In this document: positions 20,204 to 28,970 of the stretch, one piece after another
How the letters are laid out: each line of letters starts with the position of its first letter
Position numbering within the stretch: the stretch's first letter is position 1
DNA from: Pseudomonas chlororaphis subsp. chlororaphis
Lineage (GTDB): Bacteria; Pseudomonadota; Gammaproteobacteria; Pseudomonadales; Pseudomonadaceae
Assembly: GCF_003945765.1 (NCBI RefSeq)
Contig: NZ_CP027712.1
Span: forward strand, 6,510,001 to 6,574,000
Reading direction: 5' to 3'
DNA length: 64,000 bases
Notes under the pieces: generated by a model
What the model was told of the DNA's origin: nothing
The model's database searches: none
The model's input: the letters and a program-made list of their open reading frames with translations, nothing else
Made by a program: the position numbers and the translations under genes

Positions 20204-22102
20204 TCAGGAAACCTGGGTCCGCCGTTTCTCGGCGATGCGGCTGCGACTGTAGAGCACGATGATCGCCACGATCGCCACCGCCTGTGCCGTCAGCGAGTAG
20301 GCATCGGCGTGAATGCCCAGCCAGTCGAAGTCGAAGAACGCCACCGGCCGCGTACCGAAGATTCCAGCCTCCTGCAGCGCCTTGACACCATGCCCGGCAA
20401 ACACCACCGACAAGGCGCACAGCAACGCCGCGTTGATGCCGAAGAACAGCGCCAGCGGCAACTTGGCCGAACCGCGCAGGATCACCCAGGCCAGGCCGAC
20501 CAGCAGCACCAGCGCCGTGGCGCCGCCGGCCAGCACTGCGTTGTGGCCCGCCGGGCCGGCCTGCAGCCACAGGGTTTCGTAGAACAGGATCACCTCGAAC
20601 AGCTCGCGATAGACCGAGAAGAACGCCAGCACCGCAAAACCGAAACGGCCGCCGCCGCCCACCAGGCTGCTCTTGATGTAGTCCTGCCAGGCCGCGGCGT
20701 GCCGGCGGTCGTGCATCCACACCCCGAGCCAGAGCACCATGACACTGGCGAACAAGGCCGTGGCGCCTTCCAGCAACTCGCGCTGGGAGCCGCTGACGTC
20801 GATCACATACGCCGCCAGCGCCCAGGTCGCCAGGCCGGCCAGCAACGCCAGCCCCCAACCGACGTTGACGCTGCGTACCGCCGACTGCTGGCCGGTATTG
20901 CGCAGGAAGGCCAGGATCGCCGCCAGCACCAGGATCGCTTCCAGGCCTTCGCGCAGCAGGATCAGCAGGCCAGAAATGTAGCTCAGGGACCAGCTCAGGC
21001 CATCGCTGCCCAGCAGGCCCGCCGACTCTTTCAGCTTGGCCTTGGCGGCATCCAGGCGCTGCTCGGCCTGCTCTGCCGGCAAGCCGTCCTGCAGCGCCTG
21101 ACGGTAGGCCATCAGGGCTTTCTCGGTGTCCTTGCGCACATTGGCATCGACGTTGTCGAGGGAGCTTTCCACCAGCTCGAAGCCTTCCAGGTACGCCGCC
21201 ACCGACAGGTCGTAGGCTTGTTCGCGGTCACCGGCGCGGTAGGCGGTCAGGCTCTTGTCCAGGGTCGAGGCAGTGTAGTCGAGCAGTTGCGCCGGGCCGC
21301 GCTTGACCTGTGGCGGCTGGGCGCGCTGGGCCCGGAAGGTGGCCGCGGCCTGCGGGCCTTCGGCGGCCTGCACTTCGCTTGGGGTCTGGCGGGCCAGGTC
21401 GGCGAGGTTGTAGCTCTTGTCACCCTTCGCCGCGGCCGGGTCGGCAGTGAAGCCGGCGATATAGGTCGCCAGGTCCCAGCGCTGGCGGTCATCCAGCTGA
21501 TCGGCGAACGACGGCATGTCGGTGCCTTCGACGCCCAGGCCGAGGGTGTTGTAGATCGCGTAGAGGCTCAGGTGATCCGTGCGCGCCGCATCCCGCAGGT
21601 TGGCCGGTGGCGGCGTCAGGCCGACCCCAGCCGGGCCATCGCCGGCACCGGTGTCGCCGTGACACACCGAGCAATGCTGGGCATACAAAGGCGCGCCACG
21701 GCTCGGGTCCGGAGTGATGATCGGCGCCTGGCTGACCTCATAGGCCACCGCCAGCTTGGCGCCCAGCTGCCGCGCCTGACGGGCGACGAGGGCGCCGTCC
21801 GCCTTGGCCTTGACCGCGTCGTTCAGGCTGGCGATGCCCTGCTCCAGCTCGGCCTTCTCCGGCTTGGCCGGCAAATCGGCGACCAGCCCCTGCAACACGC
21901 CGAGAAACTCGACCTGTTCACGGTACTCGGAGTCGTCAATGACCTTGCCCGCCTCGACTGTCGGAGGGTAGTCCGCGCCAATGTAGTCGAGCAGGTGCAG
22001 CGCCTTGGGCGCGCCTTCTACGGTGTCCGCCAGCAGGTTGGCGCTGCACAGGGCCAATACCGGCAGCACGAGCCACGCCAGGAAACGGGAGGGGGCAGTC
22101 AT
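20204..22102 (-). CDS. Cytochrome c-FTR1 family iron permease fusion
   Basis: 632 residues. A signal peptide (about 1-25) leads to a periplasmic region with a haem c site CSVCHG at 144-149 and an axial methionine candidate in TDMPSF. The C-terminal half, from about residue 370, is an FTR1/EfeU-type permease with about seven helices and both iron-translocating REXXE motifs, in LLREGLEAILVL and VYRELFEVILF. FTR1 proteins import ferric iron coupled to oxidation of ferrous iron; in this fused form the cytochrome domain could supply the redox step. No efeO or efeB homologue is adjacent. Confidence 0.9.
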   Translation of the reverse strand: MTAPSRFLAWLVLPVLALCSANLLADTVEGAPKALHLLDYIGADYPPTVEAGKVIDDSEYREQVEFLGVLQGLVADLPAKPEKAELEQGIASLNDAVKAKADGALVARQARQLGAKLAVAYEVSQAPIITPDPSRGAPLYAQHCSVCHGDTGAGDGPAGVGLTPPPANLRDAARTDHLSLYAIYNTLGLGVEGTDMPSFADQLDDRQRWDLATYIAGFTADPAAAKGDKSYNLADLARQTPSEVQAAEGPQAAATFRAQRAQPPQVKRGPAQLLDYTASTLDKSLTAYRAGDREQAYDLSVAAYLEGFELVESSLDNVDANVRKDTEKALMAYRQALQDGLPAEQAEQRLDAAKAKLKESAGLLGSDGLSWSLSYISGLLILLREGLEAILVLAAILAFLRNTGQQSAVRSVNVGWGLALLAGLATWALAAYVIDVSGSQRELLEGATALFASVMVLWLGVWMHDRRHAAAWQDYIKSSLVGGGGRFGFAVLAFFSVYRELFEVILFYETLWLQAGPAGHNAVLAGGATALVLLVGLAWVILRGSAKLPLALFFGINAALLCALSVVFAGHGVKALQEAGIFGTRPVAFFDFDWLGIHADAYSLTAQAVAIVAIIVLYSRSRIAEKRRTQVS

Positions 22103-22150
22103 GAACGAATCTCAAATGGAAATACGAAGTAACACATTGTTCACTTCCAA

Positions 22151-22163
22151 TGAGTTTCACTCA
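22151..22163. promoter_or_regulatory. Palindrome upstream of the FTR1 gene
   Basis: TGAGTTTCACTCA is a perfect inverted repeat (TGAGT, TTC, ACTCA) about 50 bases before the FTR1 start. It only loosely resembles a Fur box, so the regulator is unknown. Nothing else is visible in 22103-22317. Confidence 0.3.
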
Positions 22164-22317
22164 AGCTCTGTCATACAGACACCCAGGCGCCGTGGTTCCT
22201 GATGCCGGGCCAAAGCCTTGAATCACCTGGGGTCCGGGGTTTCCTGAACAAAGATGAAATAAATCCGGGCGCGGCCGGGACGGGTTCATGCTCGCGGTTT
22301 CCCTGAGGCGCACGCAC

Positions 22318-22349
22318 AAAAAAGGCGCCCTCGATGGGCGCCTTTTTTA
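22318..22349 (-). terminator. Intrinsic terminator after the LysE gene
   Basis: AAAAAAGGCGCCC and GGGCGCCTTTTTT form a strong stem around TCGAT, with T runs on both strands. It ends the LysE transcript on the minus strand. Confidence 0.88.
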
Positions 22350-22362
22350 TGTGACCGGCCTC

Positions 22363-22995
22363 TTAGACCGGCGCTTTGCGAATGGTCGCCAGCAACCCGG
22401 CGGCGCCGAGGAACAGACCGGCGAAGGTGCGGTTCATGCGCCGTTGCTGGGTAGGCGTGCGCAGCAGGCGCAGGACCTTGGAGGCCAGGCCGGTGTAGCC
22501 GGCCATGACGATCAGGTCGACGGCAATCATGGTCGCGCCGAGGATCAGGTACTGCTTCACCAGCGGTGCGTGAGGATCGATGAACTGCGGCAGGACCGCC
22601 AGCATGAACACCAGCGCCTTGGGGTTGCTGATGTTGACCAGGAACCCGCGGAACACCAGCGCCAGCGGTTTGCCGATCGGTCGGATCGCGGCGTCGTCGC
22701 TCAGGTCGCTGGGCAGCGCGCGCCACTGTTTGACCGCGAGGTAGACCAGATAAGCCACGCCGAACCATTTGATCGCGTAAAAGGCGGTCGAGGATGCCGC
22801 GAGAATCGCCCCCACGCCGGCGGCGACAATCGCAATCTGCATGGCCAGGCCCAGTTGCAGGCCCAGGGCGTTCCAGTAACCGCGCCAGAAACCGTATTGC
22901 AGACCGCAAGACATCGACGCAATCGCGCCGGCCCCCGGGGAAAGGCTGATCACCCAGCAGGCGGCAAAAAACGCCAGCCATGTCTCAAGAACCAT
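22363..22995 (-). CDS. LysE/RhtB family amino-acid exporter
   Basis: 210 residues with about six membrane helices. The N-terminal WVISLSPGAGAIASMSCGLQYGFWRGYWNALGLQLG is the LysE signature, and FLVNISNPKALVFMLAVLPQFI is the conserved helix-4/5 region. These proteins export amino acids such as homoserine, threonine or lysine, or homoserine lactones. Start at 22995 chosen because the first helix begins there; upstream sequence is charged and non-conserved. Confidence 0.92.
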   Translation of the reverse strand: MVLETWLAFFAACWVISLSPGAGAIASMSCGLQYGFWRGYWNALGLQLGLAMQIAIVAAGVGAILAASSTAFYAIKWFGVAYLVYLAVKQWRALPSDLSDDAAIRPIGKPLALVFRGFLVNISNPKALVFMLAVLPQFIDPHAPLVKQYLILGATMIAVDLIVMAGYTGLASKVLRLLRTPTQQRRMNRTFAGLFLGAAGLLATIRKAPV

Positions 22996-23090
22996 CGCAC
23001 ACCTCGGCTCGAATTCGTCGTAGATGCCTAAGCTAATGCGCCGGCGGGCGGATGACCATAGATTTTTGTCGGACAGGCATCGCCGGCCAC

Positions 23091-23217
23091 CTGTAGCCAC
23101 TGCCGAAGGCTGCGATAGGCCGGGGTCGCGCTCGACACGCAGGAGCTTCCTGCGATCTCAAGAGCACGTCTGCGTCGCAGCCGATCGCAGCCTCGCGATG
23201 CTCGGCTGCGGCTACAG
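23091..23217. repeat. Paired extragenic repeat, GCAGGCTGCGA family (variant)
   Basis: Left arm 23091-23115 is nearly identical to that at 12376-12400. The right arm 23185-23217 is an inverted, longer version interrupted by GCGATGCTCG. Between the LysE and MscS genes. Confidence 0.7.
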
Positions 23218-23233
23218 AGACGGCGCAGCAGGA

Positions 23234-23815
23234 CTATTTCTCGCCGGAGCCCACCGACAGCGCATCGCTACCGCGCCAGCGGCGCACCGAACGCTGGAAG
23301 AACAGGCTGTTGGGCACTTGCACCATGACGCCGCCGGTGCCGGCTTCCTCGGCCTCGATCAACGAGGTGTACAGCAGGTTGATTGCCACCACCCGGCCCT
23401 TGATGCCCGGTTTGTCGAGGGTATCCACCAGTTCGACCACATCGCCGATGCGGAAAGGGCCCACGGTGAAGATCAGGATGGCGCAGAGCAGATTGGACAG
23501 CACGCTCCACATGGCGAAGAAGGCCACCGCAGCCACGGCGACAAAACCGGACAGGGCAGTCCAGAGCACCGTCGCCGACACCCCGAGCCGCTCCAGGACG
23601 AAGATCAGCGCGCTGCCCATGATCAGCCAGCGCAAGCCGCCGCGCAGCGGCATCAGCAACTGCGGCGGGAACGGGTAACGTTCACCCAGGCGGGTCAGGC
23701 AGCGCGCGACAAACCGCTGGGTGACGTAGCCAGCCAGCAGGATCAGCAGGATTTGCACGGTGACCCACAGCGGCTCGACCCACGTGATAGGCACAGGCAA
23801 CTTGAACGCTTCCAT
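23234..23815 (-). CDS. Small MscS-type mechanosensitive channel protein
   Basis: 193 residues. Three N-terminal helices precede an MscS core: the pore helix-like GFVAVAAVAFFAMWSVLSNLLCAILIF and the beta domain FRIGDVVELVDTLDKPGIKGRVVAINLLYTSL. The C-terminal cage domain of full MscS is missing, as in many short family members. The start overlaps the stop of the upstream ABC-F gene as TGATG, so the two are translated together; the reason for the pairing is unknown. Confidence 0.87.
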   Translation of the reverse strand: MEAFKLPVPITWVEPLWVTVQILLILLAGYVTQRFVARCLTRLGERYPFPPQLLMPLRGGLRWLIMGSALIFVLERLGVSATVLWTALSGFVAVAAVAFFAMWSVLSNLLCAILIFTVGPFRIGDVVELVDTLDKPGIKGRVVAINLLYTSLIEAEEAGTGGVMVQVPNSLFFQRSVRRWRGSDALSVGSGEK

Positions 23816-25725
23816 CAGGACAAGGCTTCCAGTTCCGCCTGCATGCTTTCCAGCAGTTCCAGGGCTTCCATCCAGGCCTCTTCCAGTTCGCCTTCGCGCA
23901 CCTTCAGCCTGGCCTGTTCGGCCAGCAGATCACGCAACTCGTCCTTGCGCGCGGCTTCGTAGATACCACTGTCGCCGAGGCTGGCTTCGATTTTCGCCAG
24001 CCGCTCGTGGACCTTGCCCAGCTCGGTTTCCAGCTTGTCGGCTTCGCGCTTGTGCGGCGCCAGCTGCTGGCGCAGGGCCGCGGCGGCCTGGCGCTGGGCC
24101 TTCTTGTCGGTCTTGTCCGGGTTGACCGTGGTCGTGCTGACCGGCGCGTTGCGCTGGCGGTAGTCCACCAGCCAGCGCGCGTAGTCGTCCAGGTCGCCGT
24201 CGAACTCTTCGACCTTGCCGTCGGCCACCAGGTAGAAGTTGTCGGTGGTGCTTTTCAACAGGTGACGGTCGTGGGAGACCACCAGCACCGCGCCGCTGAA
24301 CTCTTGCAAGGCCATGGTCAGGGCCAGGCGCATCTCCAGGTCCAGGTGGTTGGTCGGTTCGTCGAGCAGCAGCAGGTTCGGGCGGTCCCAGGCAATCAGG
24401 GCCAGGGCCAGGCGCGCCTTTTCGCCACCGGAGAAATTCAGCACCGGCTCGTCGATACGCGCGCCGCGGAAGTCGAAACCACCGAGGAAGTCGCGCAGGG
24501 TCTGCTCGCGCTCGGTCGGCGCCAGGCGCTGCAAATGCAGCAACGGGCTGGCCTTGGCATCGAGCGAGTCCAGCTGGTGCTGGGCGAAATAACCGACCAC
24601 GGTATTCTCGCCGCGGGTCAGGCGGCCGCCCAGGGGCGACAGCTCGCCGGAGAGGTTCTTGATCAGGGTCGACTTGCCCGCACCGTTGGGGCCGAGCAGA
24701 CCGATGCGCGCACCCGGGGTCAGTTGCAGCTTGACCTTCTCCAGCACGGTCTTCTCGCCGTAACCCAGACGGGCATCGGACAGGTCGAGCAGCGGGCTGG
24801 AGATCTTTTCCGACTCGCGGAAAACGAAGTCGAACGGCGAGTCGACGTGGGCGGCGGACAGCTCTTCCATCCGCTCCAGGGCCTTGATCCGGCTCTGGGC
24901 CTGGCGGGCCTTGGTGGCCTGGGCCTTGAAGCGCGCAATGTACTTTTCCATGTGCGCGCGTTGCGCCTGCTGCTTCTCATAGGCTTGCTGCTGTTGCGCC
25001 AGGCGTTCGGCACGGGCGCGCTCGAAGGCGCTGTAGCCACCGCGATAGAGGGTGATCTTGCGCTGATCGACGTGAGCCACATGGTCGACCACGGCATCGA
25101 GGAAATCGCGGTCGTGGGAAATCAGCAGCAAAGTGCCGGGGTAGCCCTTGAGCCAGTCCTCCAGCCAGAGGATCGCATCGAGGTCCAAGTGGTTGGTCGG
25201 TTCGTCGAGCAACAGCAGGTCCGACGGGCACATCAGCGCCTGCGCCAGGTTCAGGCGCATCCGCCAGCCACCGGAGAAGTCGCCGACCTGGCGGTCCATC
25301 TGCTCGTTGCTGAAACCCAGGCCGGCCAGCAGCTTGCGCGCCCGGGCGTCGGCGGTATAACCGTCGGCGCTGTCCAGCTCGGCATGCAGGCGCGCCAGGG
25401 CCGCACCGTCATGGGCCGCTTCGGCGGCGGCCAGCTCACGCTGCACCTGACGCAGGCGCAGGTCGCCATCGAGCACGTAGTCGACCGCCAGCCGCTCGAG
25501 GGTATCGACCTCCTGGCGCATATGGGCGATGCGCCAGTCGGCGGGCAGGAAGCAGTCGCCCGAATCCGGGTGCAACTCGCCACGCAGCAAGGCGAACAGG
25601 CTGGATTTGCCGGCGCCGTTGGCACCGATCAGGCCGGCTTTCTGGCCGGCGTGCAGGGTCAGCTCGGCGTCTTCTAGCAGACGTTGCGGACCACGCTGTA
25701 AAGTCAGGTTCTGAAGTCGAATCAT
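23815..25725 (-). CDS. ABC-F family ATPase, YheS type
   Basis: 636 residues, matching YheS. Two ATP-binding domains without membrane parts: Walker A GANGAGKSS and GPNGAGKST, signatures FSGGWRMR and FSGGEKARL, Walker B LLLDEPTNHLDL twice, joined by the charged linker with an arm insert in the first half. ABC-F proteins act on the ribosome, affecting peptide bond formation and stalled elongation. The C-terminal 80 residues form a predicted coiled coil. The ATG at 25725 starts the conserved MIRLQNLTLQRG. Confidence 0.94.
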   Translation of the reverse strand: MIRLQNLTLQRGPQRLLEDAELTLHAGQKAGLIGANGAGKSSLFALLRGELHPDSGDCFLPADWRIAHMRQEVDTLERLAVDYVLDGDLRLRQVQRELAAAEAAHDGAALARLHAELDSADGYTADARARKLLAGLGFSNEQMDRQVGDFSGGWRMRLNLAQALMCPSDLLLLDEPTNHLDLDAILWLEDWLKGYPGTLLLISHDRDFLDAVVDHVAHVDQRKITLYRGGYSAFERARAERLAQQQQAYEKQQAQRAHMEKYIARFKAQATKARQAQSRIKALERMEELSAAHVDSPFDFVFRESEKISSPLLDLSDARLGYGEKTVLEKVKLQLTPGARIGLLGPNGAGKSTLIKNLSGELSPLGGRLTRGENTVVGYFAQHQLDSLDAKASPLLHLQRLAPTEREQTLRDFLGGFDFRGARIDEPVLNFSGGEKARLALALIAWDRPNLLLLDEPTNHLDLEMRLALTMALQEFSGAVLVVSHDRHLLKSTTDNFYLVADGKVEEFDGDLDDYARWLVDYRQRNAPVSTTTVNPDKTDKKAQRQAAAALRQQLAPHKREADKLETELGKVHERLAKIEASLGDSGIYEAARKDELRDLLAEQARLKVREGELEEAWMEALELLESMQAELEALS

Positions 25726-25775
25726 AATGGCGGCGGAGTCTACCAGCTTCGTTCGCAACTGGCGCGAGTAGCACT

Positions 25776-26240
25776 ATGTCCTCTGACCTGTGGAGCTTCA
25801 CCCTCAAGACCTACGCCCGCCCGGGCGTCGAAGAAGCCTGCCTGAACCTTCAGGCGGCCGGGGCCAATGTCTGCCTTCTACTCTGCGCGGCCTGGCTCGG
25901 CGCGCGCGGGGTGGCCTGCACTTCGCAGCGCCTGCAACAGCTGCGAACCCTGGGCCAGCCCTGGCACGACGAAGTCGTCAGGCCGCTGCGCGAGCTGCGC
26001 ACGCAATGGCGCCCGGCCGCGAGCGCGGATCCGGAACTGACGGTCTTGCGCGAACAGGTCAAGGCATTGGAACTGGAGGCCGAGCGGCAACTGCTGCTGC
26101 GCCTGGAGGCGCTGGCGGGAGAATGGTCGGAGGGTGAAGCGCAGGATCTGACGGACTGGCTGGAAGGACTGGCGGCCGAAGCCGCCAACCTCAACCGCGA
26201 CGCGCTGCAGGCGCTGTGCGTCGCGGTGACCGGCGCTTAG
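25776..26240 (+). CDS. TIGR02444 family protein
   Basis: 154 residues, helical, cytosolic. It matches the conserved gammaproteobacterial TIGR02444 family (SSDLWSFTLKTYARPGVEEACLNLQ, GANVCLLLCAAWLGARG), whose function is unknown. It is divergent from the ABC-F gene and converges on algP, overlapping its stop by four bases. Confidence 0.85.
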   Translation: MSSDLWSFTLKTYARPGVEEACLNLQAAGANVCLLLCAAWLGARGVACTSQRLQQLRTLGQPWHDEVVRPLRELRTQWRPAASADPELTVLREQVKALELEAERQLLLRLEALAGEWSEGEAQDLTDWLEGLAAEAANLNRDALQALCVAVTGA

Positions 26241-27382
26241 GAAGCGCTGGTTGGCGTGGTGCTGGCGGGAGCGGCAGTCGGAGCTGGCGCAGCAGTCGCC
26301 GCTGGAGCTGGCGAAGAGACCGGTGCCGTCGGCTTGGCTGCCGGAGTTGCCGGGGTGGCTGGTTTGGCGGCGGCTGGAGCGGTGGCCGGTTTGGCAGCAG
26401 CAGGCTTGGCGGCGGCTGGCTTCTTCGCGGCTGGTTTTGCAGCCGGCTTGGCGGCTGGTTTGGCTGCAGCCGGTTTAGCGGCTGCTGGCTTGGCGGCAGT
26501 GGAAGCCGCTGGCTTGGCTGCTGCAGGTTTAGCTGCCGGTTTGGCCGCGGGTTTCGCTGCTGCCTTCACCGGAGCTTTGGCCGCAGCCGGTTTGGCGGCC
26601 GGCTTCGCAGCCGTTTTTGCCGCTACCGGTTTAGCCGCTGGCTTGGCAGCAGCAGGCTTGGCCGCTGCGGTTTTAGCCGCTGGCTTGGCGGCGGGTTTGG
26701 CCGCTGGTTTTGCTGCAGCCGGTTTGGCAGCCGCCGTTTTCGCAACGGGTTTGGCAGCAGGTTTCGCAGGTGCTTTTGCAGGTGCTTTTGCAGCAGCCGG
26801 TTTAGCCGCTGGCTTGGCAGCTGCAGGTTTGGCGGCGGCGGTTTTTGCCACTGGCTTGGCGGCAGGTTTGGCAGCCGGTTTGCTGGCAGCTTTTGCCGGT
26901 GCTTTAGCGGCAGGTTTGGCCGGGGCTTTTGCCGCCGGCTTGGCTGCGGCTTTCTGTGCTGGAGCGGCAGCCGGTTTGGCGGAGCGAGTGCTCAGCACCT
27001 TGGCTGCGGCTTCTTTCACACGACCGACGCCCTGGGCCAGTTTCAGGCTTTCCTGAGCGTCGCGCTTGAGTTGCAGAATGTAGGCGCGGGTTTCGGATTG
27101 ACGTGCCTTGAGTGCATCGAGCAGGTCTTCAAGTTCTTTCACTGCGTCCTTGGCTTTGGCTTGTGCCTTGGCCTTGCCGGCCGCCGCGGCGTCCTGCAAT
27201 TTGGTGCGCGATTTGTGCAGTTTTTCCTGTGCCTTACCGCGTTGCTTTTCCAGTTTGGCGAGCAGTTTTTCAGCATCAGCCAAGGCTTGGGAACAAGCGT
27301 TTTCCAAATGTTCGAGCAGGCTGCTCGAAAGCTGTTGGAGCAAATGCAACGGAGTATTTACAGGCTTCTTATTGGCCGACAT
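26237..27382 (-). CDS. algP: AlgP, histone H1-like protein with KPAA repeats
   Basis: 381 residues. A coiled-coil-like N-terminal domain (about 1-130) is followed by some 220 residues of alanine-, lysine- and proline-rich repeats built on AAKPAA, like the C-terminal tail of histone H1. In P. aeruginosa, AlgP (AlgR3) binds DNA and was linked to alginate gene control. The repeat tract (about 26300-26990) is internally repetitive at the DNA level and prone to length change. Neighbours FKBP, algQ and algR match the known alginate-regulator region. Its antisense strand shows long glycine-rich frames that are by-products of the repeat. Confidence 0.93.
   Translation of the reverse strand: MSANKKPVNTPLHLLQQLSSSLLEHLENACSQALADAEKLLAKLEKQRGKAQEKLHKSRTKLQDAAAAGKAKAQAKAKDAVKELEDLLDALKARQSETRAYILQLKRDAQESLKLAQGVGRVKEAAAKVLSTRSAKPAAAPAQKAAAKPAAKAPAKPAAKAPAKAASKPAAKPAAKPVAKTAAAKPAAAKPAAKPAAAKAPAKAPAKPAAKPVAKTAAAKPAAAKPAAKPAAKPAAKTAAAKPAAAKPAAKPVAAKTAAKPAAKPAAAKAPVKAAAKPAAKPAAKPAAAKPAASTAAKPAAAKPAAAKPAAKPAAKPAAKKPAAAKPAAAKPATAPAAAKPATPATPAAKPTAPVSSPAPAATAAPAPTAAPASTTPTSAS
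26300..26990. repeat. KPAA-encoding tandem repeat tract within algP
   Basis: Short degenerate units of about 12 to 18 bases, mostly variations of GCAGCAGGTTTGGC, run through the 3' two thirds of algP without disrupting the frame. Such tracts vary in copy number between strains. Confidence 0.8.
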
Positions 27383-27575
27383 GGTTTACCTCCTGGCTGA
27401 CGTGAGTTGCGGCTCATACTAGACCTCTGCTGCTACCGCCGCTAGGGCATGTTGACAGTATCGAATGCCATGCGTTGCAGAGGATCGAAAATGTTCTTCG
27501 CGCACAAGAAAGTTACTCACCAGCCGCCACATCCACGCTGGCATAATCCACCTTGTCTCAGGCCGGAGAACGCCT

Positions 27576-28241
27576 ATGTCGCGTTACCTTTTTTTATCCT
27601 TGTGTGTGTTGTTGCCACTGGCTCAGGCCGCCGAAGATTCGCAAAAAAACGATGCTCACGATCTCGCCTACAGCCTGGGCGCCAGCCTCGGTGAGCGCCT
27701 GCGCCAGGAGGTGCCGGACCTGCAGATCCAGGCATTGGTGGAGGGCTTGAAACAGGCCTACCAAGGCAAGCCCCTGGCACTCAAGGACGAGCGTATCGAA
27801 CAGATCCTCGCCCAGCATGAAGCACAGGTCAGCGAGCAAGCAGACAAGCCGCGAATCGAAGTGGCGCTGGAAAACGAACAGCGTTTTCTCTCGGCCGAAA
27901 AGGCCAAGCCGGGCGTACGCGAACTGGAGAACGGCATCCTGTTGACCGAGCTGGCACCCGGCAACGGAGTACGGCCGGGAGCCAATGGTTCGGTACAGGT
28001 TCGCTACACCGGACGCCTGCCTGACGGCACAGTATTCGATCAGAATCAGCAGCCGCAGTGGTTTCGCCTGGACAGTGTGATTGCCGGATGGCGCAGCGCC
28101 TTGCAGCAGATGCCGACGGGGGCGAAGTGGCGCCTGGTGATTCCTTCGGCCCAGGCTTACGGCGCCGATGGCGCGGGCGACCTGATCGCGCCTTACACGC
28201 CACTGGTGTTTGAAATCGAGCTGCTGGGGGCTACCGGTTAG
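27576..28241 (+). CDS. FKBP-type peptidyl-prolyl cis-trans isomerase, exported
   Basis: 221 residues. Signal peptide of about 19 residues (YLFLSLCVLLPLAQA), a helical N-terminal dimerisation domain with YSLGASLGERLRQEVPDLQ, then an FKBP domain from about residue 125 with VQVRYTGRLPDGTVFDQ and the PTGAKWRLVIPSAQAYG loop. It assists folding in the periplasm, like FkpA or Mip. GGAG precedes the ATG at 27576. Divergent from algP and convergent with algQ. Confidence 0.93.
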   Translation: MSRYLFLSLCVLLPLAQAAEDSQKNDAHDLAYSLGASLGERLRQEVPDLQIQALVEGLKQAYQGKPLALKDERIEQILAQHEAQVSEQADKPRIEVALENEQRFLSAEKAKPGVRELENGILLTELAPGNGVRPGANGSVQVRYTGRLPDGTVFDQNQQPQWFRLDSVIAGWRSALQQMPTGAKWRLVIPSAQAYGADGAGDLIAPYTPLVFEIELLGATG

Positions 28242-28257
28242 GGGGCGCAGAAACGAA

Positions 28258-28282
28258 AAACGGTGCGCAATGCGCACCGTTT
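28258..28282. terminator. Bidirectional terminator between FKBP and algQ
   Basis: Stem AAACGGTGCGC (28258-28268) and GCGCACCGTTT (28272-28282) with a three-base loop, A run before and T run after. Confidence 0.82.
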
Positions 28283-28303
28283 CGGTAAAGCTTTCGCTGC
28301 AAG

Positions 28304-28762
28304 TCAGGCCTGAACGGCGGCCTCTTCCTTGTGAGCGTTGTGCAGCACTTCGATCAGGCAATCTTCCAGCTCGAAGCGTTCATGCAACAGACCACCCAGC
28401 TCCTTGAACTTCTCCGCCACGCATTTTCCTTCGTCGCACAGATCGTTGAACGCCAGCAGCTTTTCAGTGATGACATCGATCCGTGGATAAATGGTTTCGG
28501 CCAGTTCGAGCCCGCGCTGGTCATTGAAGGCCTTGGCCTCGCCGGTCAACTGTTCGTAGATTTCAAAGTGGCCGGCGGAGACGTAGTCCACCAGGATTGC
28601 GCAGAACTCCTGCAGCGGCTGTCGATTTTCAGCCAGCGTCTCAGGCTCCGCGCCGAGAGCATCATAGGCCCGAACCAGTTCGTGACGCTCCTGCAACCAG
28701 CGATCGATCAGCAGATGCACTCCACCCCAGCGTTCCTGAGCATTCTGACAACTTTCGAGCAT
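28304..28762 (-). CDS. algQ: AlgQ/Rsd, anti-sigma-70 regulator
   Basis: 152 residues. It starts [30 protein letters not shown], as in P. aeruginosa AlgQ, and is all helical. Rsd/AlgQ binds region 4 of the housekeeping sigma factor and shifts RNA polymerase to alternative sigma factors; in P. aeruginosa it was found as a regulator of alginate and siderophore genes. ATG at 28762 chosen by homology over one nine codons upstream. It lies in the algP-algR neighbourhood. Confidence 0.95.
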   Translation of the reverse strand: MLESCQNAQERWGGVHLLIDRWLQERHELVRAYDALGAEPETLAENRQPLQEFCAILVDYVSAGHFEIYEQLTGEAKAFNDQRGLELAETIYPRIDVITEKLLAFNDLCDEGKCVAEKFKELGGLLHERFELEDCLIEVLHNAHKEEAAVQA

Positions 28763-28970
28763 GGCGATCTCTCTTCCCTTATGGGTCATGCCGCTCTGAA
28801 TCCGCCACTGGACTGAACATCAGCATCCGGCCAGGCAGAACAGCATCGAGCAACGTAATTGCGGTGACACGTGCGGGCCAGATTATGCCCGCTCGACAGC
28901 CGCTTCAAGGTACGCAGGAGATAAAGTTCATACAAGTGTTTAATCTTGCGCCCCATCGCAAATCGACGAC

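Noticed and set aside
22103..22317. Fur box before the FTR1 gene
   Set aside because: The only dyad, TGAGT-TTC-ACTCA, matches the Fur consensus poorly; kept only as an unassigned palindrome.
26216..27400. Plus-strand glycine/arginine- and alanine-rich frames opposite algP
   Set aside because: They are produced by the KPAA repeat read backwards; low complexity and no ribosome site.
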